From Breoghania sp037026715 (lineage in GTDB: Bacteria > Pseudomonadota > Alphaproteobacteria > Rhizobiales > Stappiaceae), in the NCBI RefSeq assembly GCF_037026715.1, contig NZ_JBANCG010000005.1:124001-188000 (forward strand): a stretch of DNA of 64,000 bases, read 5' to 3'. The notes beneath the pieces were generated by a model that saw only the letters and a program-made list of their open reading frames with translations, was not told the origin of the DNA and did no database searches. Positions 25,322 to 32,580 of this stretch are shown one piece after another. Position 1 is the stretch's first letter. Each line of letters starts with the position of its first letter. Both the position numbers and the translations under genes were made by a program.

Positions 25322-25830
25322 TCGTTTCCTATCAGGACCGTGCCGTCCGACTGGACGGTGCCAACGACGGTCAGGCCGCTGTCGAGGTTGCGGACCTTGA
25401 TCATGTCCCCTGCCCCGCCGTTCTGCATGGCTTCCACCTGCGCCACGATGATGAGCCCGCCATCGTGGAAGACGAGCCGCGTCGGCTGGCCGCGCTTGAC
25501 GAGTTCCGGGGCGGCCACGGCGTTGAGCGGGATGGGCTGGCCCGGCAACAGGGTGCGCCGCGCCTCCATGCCGGCGAGTTCGTCGCGGCTGACGACGACA
25601 GCGAACCGCTGCGTCGTGGCATCGGGAAAACGACGCTCGACGATGAGCCCGGGCTCGATCGCATCGCCTGGATGGATCGTGCGCCGCGGCACGGGCAGAT
25701 CAACCCCGGCAAACGCCGGGGCGATGTCGATGGCCGTGACGGACACCGAAACGCCCAGCACAAGAGCGGCGAGGCGCGACTGGCATCCCGCCCGACGCCG
25801 GCTCGTTGCCTTCGTCTTTGTCCTGACCAT
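25318..25830 (-). CDS. flgA: P-ring assembly chaperone FlgA
   Basis: FlgA (170 residues) is the periplasmic chaperone for FlgI. It has an Arg-rich N-terminus with an export hydrophobic segment at about 20-41 and a SAF/FlgA domain (LPGQPIPLNAVAAPELVKRGQPTRLVFHDGGLIIVAQVEAMQNGGAGDMIKVRNLDSG). It lies between flgG and flgI. Confidence 0.92.
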   Translation of the reverse strand: MVRTKTKATSRRRAGCQSRLAALVLGVSVSVTAIDIAPAFAGVDLPVPRRTIHPGDAIEPGLIVERRFPDATTQRFAVVVSRDELAGMEARRTLLPGQPIPLNAVAAPELVKRGQPTRLVFHDGGLIIVAQVEAMQNGGAGDMIKVRNLDSGLTVVGTVQSDGTVLIGNE

Positions 25831-25870
25831 GACCGATCCCCTTCGCTCGCCTTGCGCGCCCCTTGCCGGG

Positions 25871-26659
25871 TCAGCGGATGCCGTTGGAAACTGTGCCGGC
25901 CATCTCGTCGGCGGCCTGGATCACCTTTGAATTCATCTCGTAGCCGCGCTGGGCGGTGATCAGCTCGGTGATCTCCTTGACCGGATCGACGTTGGAGCTT
26001 TCCAGATAGTTCTGCTTCACCACACCGAAGCCCGGATCGCCGCCCACACCGTCGACCGGCTGGCCGGAGGCGGTCGTCTCGCGGAAGAGATTGCCGCCGA
26101 CGGGCTCAAGCCCGGCATCGTTCGCGAACGTCGCGAGCGAAAGTTGGCCGAGTTCGCGCGGCTTTACCTCGCCGTCGACGGTCGCATAGACCTGACCGGA
26201 GGCGTTGATCGTCACCTTGATCGTTTCGGCCGGGAAGACGATGGCCGGCTCGACCGTGTACCCGTCAAGCGTCACGAGCTGGCCCTGATCGTTCTTGTTG
26301 AACGCGCCGGCGCGCGTATAGAGCGCCTCGCCGTCGGGGCCCGTGACCTGGAACCAGCCGCGCCCGTCGATCGCCACATCGAGCGGATTTTCCGTGTTGG
26401 TCAGCGTGCCCTGCTGGTGCAGCTTGCGGATCGCCGCCGTGCGCACGCCAAGGCCGAGCCTCACGCCCTCCGGCACTCGGTCCTCGCCGCCGCGGTTCGG
26501 CACGCCCTGCAGCCGGTCCACCTGGTAGAGCAGATCCGAGAACTCCGCCCGCGCCCGCTTGTAGGCGGTGGTATTCATGTTGGCGATGTTGTTGGCGATG
26601 ACCTCGAGATTGGTCTGCTGGGCGCTCATGCCGGTCGCCGCGATCGCAAGCGCTTTCAT
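25871..26659 (-). CDS. flgG: Distal rod protein FlgG
   Basis: FlgG (262 residues) builds the distal rod. The signature GMSAQQTNLEVIANNIANMNTTAYKRARAEFSDLLYQ and the C-terminal LITAQRGYEMNSKVIQAADEMAGTVSNGIR are present, and length is normal. It follows fliE after an 87-bp gap without a visible terminator. Confidence 0.96.
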   Translation of the reverse strand: MKALAIAATGMSAQQTNLEVIANNIANMNTTAYKRARAEFSDLLYQVDRLQGVPNRGGEDRVPEGVRLGLGVRTAAIRKLHQQGTLTNTENPLDVAIDGRGWFQVTGPDGEALYTRAGAFNKNDQGQLVTLDGYTVEPAIVFPAETIKVTINASGQVYATVDGEVKPRELGQLSLATFANDAGLEPVGGNLFRETTASGQPVDGVGGDPGFGVVKQNYLESSNVDPVKEITELITAQRGYEMNSKVIQAADEMAGTVSNGIR

Positions 26660-26746
26660 GTCTCAACTCCTGGTGGGATCGGCCCGGTCCGTTTCGCAGG
26701 TCGCGGGCGCGTCGAAATCGTGGATTGGGGAGGCTCCGGCGGGGCG

Positions 26747-27085
26747 TCAGATCGCCATGCGGGCGACTTCCTGATAGGCGGAGACGACCTTGTCGCGGAT
26801 GGCGATGGCGGTCTGCAGCGTGGTCTCAGCGGCCATCACGGCTTCCACGACCTGCTGCGCAGACGCCTTGCCGGAAACGCCGGAGATCGCGGCCGCCTCG
26901 CCGTCCTTCAGCGTCTGCACGGCTTCCATGGAGACGTTGGCGAGCGCGTCGGAGAAGCTGACCTCGGAGGCGGCCTGCGCGCTTTCCACGCCGCCGGCCG
27001 GTTGACCGTAGACGGTTTCGGAGACCTTGCTCGTCGAAGCACCGTCGGTGACGGAGCGCAGGGCGTCGATTGCGTTGATCATCAC
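26747..27085 (-). CDS. fliE: Flagellar hook-basal body adaptor FliE
   Basis: FliE (112 residues) links the MS ring to the rod. It shows the family's helical C-terminus: SFSDALANVSMEAVQTLKDGEAAAISGVSGKASAQQVVEAVMAAETTLQTAIAIRDKVVSAYQEVARMAI. Its start overlaps the flgC stop by four bases. Confidence 0.93.
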   Translation of the reverse strand: MMINAIDALRSVTDGASTSKVSETVYGQPAGGVESAQAASEVSFSDALANVSMEAVQTLKDGEAAAISGVSGKASAQQVVEAVMAAETTLQTAIAIRDKVVSAYQEVARMAI

Positions 27086-27501
27086 GAATTCCTCAGAAGG
27101 TCGATCGTGCGCATGACCATCGAGCGGGTCTGCGTCATCATCTTCAGGTTGGCCTCGTAGGACCGGCTCGTTTCGCGCATGTCCGCCATTTCGATCAGGA
27201 TGTTGACGTTCGGCTTCTTGACGTAGCCGTCGACATCGGCGGCCGGATTGCCGGGCTCGTATTCGATGCGGAAGGCGGAATCGTCCTTGCCCACGTCCTT
27301 CACCCTGACGAGATCCGCGTTCGCGGCGCGGTTGAACTCGTTCTCGAAGGTCACGGTCTTGCGCCTGTAGGGATCGGAGCCGGCGGTCTTGCCGGTCGAA
27401 TCCGCGTTGGCGATGTTTTCGGAGACGACGCGCATGCGCTGCGACTGGGCATGAAGCCCGGATGCCGCGATCTTCATTGACGCGCTGAGCGGATCAACCA
27501 T
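27082..27501 (-). CDS. flgC: Proximal rod protein FlgC
   Basis: FlgC (139 residues) is a proximal rod subunit with the signature MKIAASGLHAQSQRMRVVSENIANADSTGKT and the C-terminal MRETSRSYEANLKMMTQTRSMVMRTIDLLRN. It starts three bases after the flgB stop. Confidence 0.95.
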   Translation of the reverse strand: MVDPLSASMKIAASGLHAQSQRMRVVSENIANADSTGKTAGSDPYRRKTVTFENEFNRAANADLVRVKDVGKDDSAFRIEYEPGNPAADVDGYVKKPNVNILIEMADMRETSRSYEANLKMMTQTRSMVMRTIDLLRNS

Positions 27502-27504
27502 GGC

Positions 27505-27885
27505 CTAACCCTTTACCGAGGTGAGCATCATCCGGTGGAACGACTTCAGGATGTTGGTCGTCAGCGCGTGGATCTCGTTGACCTCGGTCGCCTTGACCAT
27601 TTCCTGTTCGACCGAGACGGAGTTGCCCGAATAGCTGACCTGCCAGCTCTCGCCCTTCTTCACGTCGACGCTTTTGCTCGTCGCCGCGGTGCCGCCCATA
27701 TGGCCGTCGTGCGTCGCGACCATCGGCATCGCCACGTCGTCGAAGACGGCGGTGAACGGCGTCACGTCCTTGGCGCCGTATCCGGGCGTGTTGGCGTTGG
27801 CGATGTTTTCGGCAATCGCCGCCTGGCGCACCGAAAGCCATTCGTTGCGCTGGGAGGCAAGTGAGAACAGGTAGACAGGTTCCAC
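27505..27885 (-). CDS. flgB: Proximal rod protein FlgB
   Basis: FlgB (126 residues) is a proximal rod subunit: LFSLASQRNEWLSVRQAAIAENIANANTPGYGAKDV is the N-terminal signature. Start choice: the GTG at 27885 has a CGGAGAG Shine-Dalgarno 8 bp upstream and gives the homologous M-E-P-x-x-LF start. An in-frame ATG at 27933 would put the upstream control element inside the gene and has no homologous N-terminus. It heads the unit flgB-flgC-fliE-flgG-flgA-flgI. Confidence 0.92.
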   Translation of the reverse strand: MEPVYLFSLASQRNEWLSVRQAAIAENIANANTPGYGAKDVTPFTAVFDDVAMPMVATHDGHMGGTAATSKSVDVKKGESWQVSYSGNSVSVEQEMVKATEVNEIHALTTNILKSFHRMMLTSVKG

Positions 27886-27930
27886 GTACACTCTCCGGGT
27901 TTCCTGATGTCGGATACCGGTGTACGTGGC

Positions 27931-27945
27931 CAAGCTTGTCCGAGG
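27931..27945 (-). promoter_or_regulatory. Flagellar upstream element before flgB
   Basis: The minus strand reads CCTCGGACAAGCTTG, two bases from the consensus, 46 bp before the GTG start of flgB. Confidence 0.6.
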
Positions 27946-28093
27946 CTGGTCGGGATGGGGATGGGGCCGGCGATAACAACTCCGCAGCCCGCGTTGTCAT
28001 TCCCGCGCCGGCAGGAATCCCGCAATCCAGCAGCGTTCAGGAACTTGTGCGCGCTGAGGCATCCCCTGCGGGCCGCGCGGCTCCTCCCGGGCG

Positions 28094-30829
28094 TCACACG
28101 ACGAAAAAGGGGCGTGAGGCGAAAGCGATCTCTTGCGACGAGGCGGCCAGAACCTTGATGAAATACCGGTGCGGGGGAAGGTTCGCCGGTATGTCGAAGC
28201 GGAAGGAGACCGGCGCCCCGCTCCAGGTCGCGACCTCCGGCTGCGGCACCACATCCTGCTGACCGATGATCGAAAGCCTCGGCGCGACGCGAATATCCTC
28301 GCCGGCGCCGCCACGCGCGAAGGCCGATGCGGGCGCGCAGCGCAAGGCCAAACGCACGGTGAGGGGACTGCCGGGGCGCGCCCGCCTGTCGCCCTGGATA
28401 TCGATGCGCTCGATAGCGCCCCCGACGTGCCCGTCCATGACGATGCCGCATTGCGAACAGATCAGAACGTCCCTCTCCTGCCCGGTCAGCGGATGGCGCA
28501 ATCTCTTGGAGATCGCCCGCTCGCCGCAATAGTCGCATTGGCCGGCGGAGATCGCGCTGGCAAAATATTCCTGGCTCAAGACGTTGGTCAGCCAGACGGG
28601 CTTGCACAGGTGCGGCAGCATCGTGTTCATGACGAGATCGCGAGCGTGCGCGCCGGTCGCATGTGCCATCTCCAGCAGCTCTGACACGGCGCGCGGGGCG
28701 CCGCCGTCATAGCGACACTGCCCAAGCAGCGCCGAGCATCGCCCGGACATCGGCCCCCGCATGCGGGCGATCTCATCGATCGCGCTGGTCACCGTCTCGT
28801 CGTCGAAGCCGAGCAGCCGCCATAATTCCTGCCAGCGATCGAGCGCGGCGAACGCGGCGCGTATCCGCGCGGCGAGATCTTCCAGATCGACGGGGGCAAG
28901 CGAATGGTCGCTCAGCGTATCGGGGAACCTGTAAAGCCGCAGCACCAGACGCTCCCGCGCGCCATCGCGCTCGACGCGTTGATCCCACAGCACGGGCTGA
29001 CACCCGTCCCCCTCCCGCGTGTTGTCGACGGACCAGCCCAAAAGCCCCGCGCGGGCCCGCTCAATCAGGCGCGGGTCGCGGATCTCCACCTCGGCCACGA
29101 AGCGCTCGGCGGCCTGGAGCTGCAGGGGAAAATGTTCGGCCGTTACCCGCAACGCCCCGTTCGCGTGCACGCCGGGGCGCGGCTTGGTATCGCCTGGATC
29201 GCCGATCCCCAGGAGACTCACATCCTCAATGCCCGACGTCAGAAGAGCACAATTTCCGCGCGAAATGGCGCTGCCAAACGGTTCGCCGGACGCAAAGGCC
29301 GAGCCCATGGCGGCCGCCGCCAGCCTGCCGCCGATATTGGAAAAGGGGCTTGAGCAATAGCCGGCGCCCCGGCCGTCGAGAAAGGCGAGGCCAAGGTTGA
29401 AGCCGGCATCCAGATTTCCGGTGCCCGGCCTGAAGCCGTTGCACGACAGGAGAACGAGCGTCTGCGCGTTCAGCCGCGCAAGCGGATAAGGATGCGGTCC
29501 GCGCGGACAGGGATGGCCGTGCCCGCAAGCCAGGATGCCGGCCTGCGGTGCCGGCGCGTCGCCATCGGCGAGCAAGGTTTCCCGGTTTTGCTGGAGCCCG
29601 CACAGCACGAGGCCATCGCCACCATCCGCGCACGCGTCAAGACCGTGCGTGTTGGTGATCAGCACATCGCAAGCCTCGCCCGCCAGGCGCGCGCCCTCCG
29701 CCCCCGAAAGGGACGACCAGGCCAGCAGATGCCCGGTCCCGTCCGCGTTGTCATCGAGCGCGGCCCAACGCGACGCCGTGCGCTGCGGGCTAAGGATCCG
29801 GTACCGCCCCGCAGGCGCCTCGCGAGCCCGGCCGAGCGCATAAGCGATGATCTTGGCGGCGAGCCAGGCGATCGTAACAACATCGCGCGCCGTAATCAGG
29901 GTCGTGCAAGGAAGGCTTGCAGCGGCCTCATCGCGGATCGCATTCCGGCTGGCATCAAGAACGGCCCAGCCCAGCGCGAAAGCCGCCGCCCCCGGGGGAA
30001 CCAGAAGGGCTGTTGGTCGGCCGCTCCGCAGGTCCTCTGGCGACGGCGTGTGCACGGTTGCCGTACCACCAGTAACGGCCTCTCCAGAACCGGGGGCCCC
30101 AGTACCGGGCCCCAAAGTCGTGGGGGCCCAAGCCGTGGGGGCCCAAGTCGCGCTGCCTGTCGTCCATTGCGCCAGAAGGTTGAAAATTGCCAGGAGGTCT
30201 GTTGCCTCCCCGCCCGCTGCCGTTTGCGCCTCGCCGGATTGCGGGTTCGCGACGGGGCAGCCGAAGAGGTTGAAATGCAGCGGCTTTTCCAGCGAGGCCG
30301 CCACGATCTCGTCCGTCGGGGGAGACAGTTCCAGCCTTGCGGAGGCCTGTACGCGCGTCCGTAGGAGACGCCGTTCGCTTGCGGGCGCCTGTCGCGGCCC
30401 GCTCTTGTCATCCGCCGAGCCGGCGGCAAGTGCCATCCCGGCCGAGCACGCTGCGCCGGCTGAGATCGGCATGGGGCGTGACCCGGGATCCGCTCCGTAA
30501 ACGCGGCTGGTCCCAAGCCCGGTGCCATTTTCCGGGCAAACGGCATCTTTCAGCCCGGCAATGTCACTTTGAGCCGCGAAGTCGCCTTGAACCGCGAAGT
30601 CACCTTGAGCCGCAAAATTTTCTTGCGCGACAAGGGCTCCTTGCGCGGCGATGTCTGAGAAATCACAAACCGAAACCGCCGCGCAAGATGACAGGGTCGA
30701 CGCGATCGCCTCCCGATCGCCGCGACGCGCGACGAACGGGATCAGTCCCCGCGCGTGACTGATCCTGACAATCGCACGATATTCGGAAAAGTCCGCACAC
30801 CGTACGAGATGCGCGGCCTTTGCCGCCAT
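28094..30829 (-). CDS. Large protein with caspase/CHAT-like His-Cys pair and zinc ribbon, unknown function
   Basis: The 911-residue product has four visible parts (numbering to within one residue). (1) An N-terminal region to about 55. (2) A low-complexity stretch to about 270 with AAQGDF-type hexapeptide repeats (62-90) and APT/GPG repeats (230-250). (3) A region at about 270-530 with DVLITNTHG (His about 396) and LNAQTLVLLSCNGF (Cys about 464), the His-Gly and strand-Cys arrangement of clan CD peptidases such as CHAT and gingipain-type proteins. (4) A C-terminal part with CDYCGE at about 767 and CSQCG at about 792, a zinc-ribbon pattern, then a beta-rich tail. No signal peptide is visible. 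It starts 24 bp after the 51-residue peptide gene and may process or bind that peptide; this is inference. The family assignment is by motif only. Confidence 0.6.
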   Translation of the reverse strand: MAAKAAHLVRCADFSEYRAIVRISHARGLIPFVARRGDREAIASTLSSCAAVSVCDFSDIAAQGALVAQENFAAQGDFAVQGDFAAQSDIAGLKDAVCPENGTGLGTSRVYGADPGSRPMPISAGAACSAGMALAAGSADDKSGPRQAPASERRLLRTRVQASARLELSPPTDEIVAASLEKPLHFNLFGCPVANPQSGEAQTAAGGEATDLLAIFNLLAQWTTGSATWAPTAWAPTTLGPGTGAPGSGEAVTGGTATVHTPSPEDLRSGRPTALLVPPGAAAFALGWAVLDASRNAIRDEAAASLPCTTLITARDVVTIAWLAAKIIAYALGRAREAPAGRYRILSPQRTASRWAALDDNADGTGHLLAWSSLSGAEGARLAGEACDVLITNTHGLDACADGGDGLVLCGLQQNRETLLADGDAPAPQAGILACGHGHPCPRGPHPYPLARLNAQTLVLLSCNGFRPGTGNLDAGFNLGLAFLDGRGAGYCSSPFSNIGGRLAAAAMGSAFASGEPFGSAISRGNCALLTSGIEDVSLLGIGDPGDTKPRPGVHANGALRVTAEHFPLQLQAAERFVAEVEIRDPRLIERARAGLLGWSVDNTREGDGCQPVLWDQRVERDGARERLVLRLYRFPDTLSDHSLAPVDLEDLAARIRAAFAALDRWQELWRLLGFDDETVTSAIDEIARMRGPMSGRCSALLGQCRYDGGAPRAVSELLEMAHATGAHARDLVMNTMLPHLCKPVWLTNVLSQEYFASAISAGQCDYCGERAISKRLRHPLTGQERDVLICSQCGIVMDGHVGGAIERIDIQGDRRARPGSPLTVRLALRCAPASAFARGGAGEDIRVAPRLSIIGQQDVVPQPEVATWSGAPVSFRFDIPANLPPHRYFIKVLAASSQEIAFASRPFFVV
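30090..30150 (-). repeat. Short GC-rich tandem repeats inside the large CHAT-like gene
   Basis: Two adjacent 15-bp units, GTGGGGGCCCAAGCC at 30120-30134 and GTGGGGGCCCAAGTC at 30135-30149, follow two degenerate copies. They encode the Trp-Ala-Pro-Thr and Gly-Pro-Gly stretch at about residue 230-250 and keep frame. Confidence 0.65.
30569..30640 (-). repeat. 18-bp tandem repeats inside the large CHAT-like gene
   Basis: Four 18-bp units begin at 30569, 30587, 30605 and 30623 (for example TTGAACCGCGAAGTCACC on the + strand). They encode hexapeptides such as AAQGDF and AVQGDF. The first two are nearly identical and the last is degenerate, suggesting recent unit duplication that preserves frame. 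Confidence 0.75.
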
Positions 30830-30853
30830 CAAGGGGACGCCGTATCGCTGCCC

Positions 30854-31009
30854 CTACCAGCAGGCGACAACGTCAGCCGCTGCGCCGGATCGCACCAGAT
30901 CGATATTGATCTTCGCCAGATCCGACTGAAGCTCCTTGATCTTCGCGATGACTTCCAGCTTGGAAGCGAACTTGTCCCGGACCTTGGCATCCATCTTATC
31001 TTCACCCAT
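30854..31009 (-). CDS. 51-residue peptide ending Ala-Cys-Trp, candidate biosynthetic precursor or scaffold
   Basis: A strong Shine-Dalgarno (AAGGAG, 7 bp before ATG) marks the start at 31009. Residues 1-40 are a charged amphipathic helix rich in Lys, Asp, Ile and Leu (KFASKLEVIAKIKELQSDLA). The last 11 residues change abruptly to SGAAADVVACW. This helical leader plus short C-terminal tail is what ribosomal peptide precursors and scaffold peptides look like. It is encoded between the unknown 404-residue gene and the CHAT-like gene, inside a cluster with a radical SAM enzyme and a creatininase domain. The precursor role is inferred; it could also be a small subunit of a neighbouring enzyme. Confidence 0.7.
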   Translation of the reverse strand: MGEDKMDAKVRDKFASKLEVIAKIKELQSDLAKINIDLVRSGAAADVVACW

Positions 31010-31127
31010 ATTCCCACTCCTTTCAAAGCTCTGATACAAATAGGCAACTAGACAACGTCTAATCTTACCTTGGGGCATCCTGCAAATCAACGGGATTCTC
31101 TTGCCCTTGAACGCGCGGAGCGGGCGC

Positions 31128-32342
31128 TCATGAATAGTCGGGAATTGTCGCGCCGATGTCCCGGGCGATCGCCGTGGAGCGCATGATCTTGACCGCCGCC
31201 GGAAGGTTCAGGCCACGGCGCGCAAGGTCGAGTCCCGTGCCGAAGGGGCGCAAAGATCCCCCCTCGCCGCCGGTTTTCGCATCGCCGAACGCGGAACCTG
31301 CCACGGGATCCTTGGCGGGAAACATGCAAGGGTCGATCGTCATGTAGCCTACGAGCGAAAGGTCCTGCGGCCGTTCAAGGCCCAGCACAGCGTTCGTCAC
31401 GACGATCATCCGGCGATAGTAGTGATCTTGCTTGCGGCCGCCGGAGACGGCCAGATTGGGCAGGTAGGACAGCGCCAGCAGGCTCAGATAGACGCCGGGC
31501 CAGATGCGGCCGCACCGCAGAGAGCAGCCTATGTCCTCCGGTGTCAGGGCAATGCGTAGGCTCCCGCCCTCCAGGGCTCCTCCACGCTCTTCCAACCGGA
31601 CCAAGCGTCGACCCTCGACCCCCCAGAACAGAAACGACCCGTGGTCGTCGCCCCAGGCGCACAGGACGCCGTGCAGACCGGCCCGCAACCGCGCACGCAC
31701 CTCTGGTTCGAACAGCAAGCGCCAAAGCGCCCGGTCACCGATCTCGATAAGCGCGACAAGCATACGCGCCGCCGCACTCTCAAGGGGAGTGACTCGCAGA
31801 TCAAGGCGCGCGTCATCGTCGCCAATCCGCCAGGAGCGCGCGATCGCCTCCATGACCGACGCCATCTGATGGGCATAGGTCTGCACCTCGCTGCCCGCAA
31901 AACAGGGCCGCAAATAGCCGTGCTCCTCGAACAGCGCCTCCAGATCGGGATGATCGCCGAGGGAGACCGGCGGCAACAGCAGGGAGCTGGCCTTGCGCAG
32001 GGCCTGCGGAAACAGGTTGTGGCGCTTTCTGGACACCACGTCTCCTGGCCGGAAGAAACCACGCGGATACTGGCGATTGTCCAACGGCACCAATGCCCCG
32101 CCCAGAATTCGGATGGCGCGCAGTTCAGCCACCGGTCGTATGGTCGCGATTGCCATTTGCGGCAGAACGAATGACACGGAATCGGCAACGTTGAACGGCG
32201 CTAGATGCTCGGCGGTTGAGACGATGTCGCCCGCACGCAGCCCGACGATTTCTCGAACGATTTCACGATAGGCGGCGCCGTCTTCGGCGCGCGCCAGCAG
32301 TCGCTTTCGTAGGTCCAGATGGTGCGAGAAGACGGACGACAT
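31128..32342 (-). CDS. Unrecognised 404-residue protein of the biosynthetic cluster
   Basis: I do not recognise this family. The product is soluble with no signal peptide. Notable stretches are VDNRQYPRG-like LVPLDNRQYPRGFF near residue 90, FLFWGVEGRRLVRL near 250, WPGVYLSLLALSYLPNLAVSGGRKQDHYYRRMIVVTNAV near 290-330, and the end TIPDYS. No Walker, Rossmann, radical SAM or YcaO motif is seen. Start choice: ATG at 32342 has GGTGGAG upstream; a GTG at 32354 is an alternative. It precedes the small peptide gene by 118 bp, so a partner role for the peptide is plausible. A 12-G tract lies 38-49 bp upstream of the ATG. Confidence 0.65.
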   Translation of the reverse strand: MSSVFSHHLDLRKRLLARAEDGAAYREIVREIVGLRAGDIVSTAEHLAPFNVADSVSFVLPQMAIATIRPVAELRAIRILGGALVPLDNRQYPRGFFRPGDVVSRKRHNLFPQALRKASSLLLPPVSLGDHPDLEALFEEHGYLRPCFAGSEVQTYAHQMASVMEAIARSWRIGDDDARLDLRVTPLESAAARMLVALIEIGDRALWRLLFEPEVRARLRAGLHGVLCAWGDDHGSFLFWGVEGRRLVRLEERGGALEGGSLRIALTPEDIGCSLRCGRIWPGVYLSLLALSYLPNLAVSGGRKQDHYYRRMIVVTNAVLGLERPQDLSLVGYMTIDPCMFPAKDPVAGSAFGDAKTGGEGGSLRPFGTGLDLARRGLNLPAAVKIMRSTAIARDIGATIPDYS

Positions 32343-32379
32343 CGGGCTGAGCACTCCACCAGCTTTGACTGCGCGAAAC

Positions 32380-32391
32380 GGGGGGGGGGGG
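32380..32391. repeat. Homopolymeric tract of 12 G
   Basis: Twelve consecutive G (12 C on the coding strand) are followed by CGCCCCC. The tract lies in the 226-bp gap between the PhyH-Rieske gene and the 404-residue gene. Such tracts slip easily, so length variation here could alter expression; it is not inside a coding region. Confidence 0.85.
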
Positions 32392-32580
32392 CGCCCCCAC
32401 GAGGGAAACAGCTGCGCGATTCAAACCATCGATCCGAGGCTCATCGACCAACTGTGCCATTACGGGTGGCGGACGGGCACTCTTGTGGATATTCATTCGG
32501 CCCCTCCGGCGAGTGCTGAAGCTTGGCAACTCCAGTCTCCTCGGTCAGGCCCGAATGGACGAGCTGTTGAGAGCTCACAT

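Noticed and set aside
28094..32342. Lanthipeptide or scaffold-peptide ligase (LanB-type) or YcaO enzyme
   Set aside because: Neither the large CHAT-like protein nor the 404-residue protein shows LanB-type or YcaO motifs; I therefore do not assign the cluster to either class.
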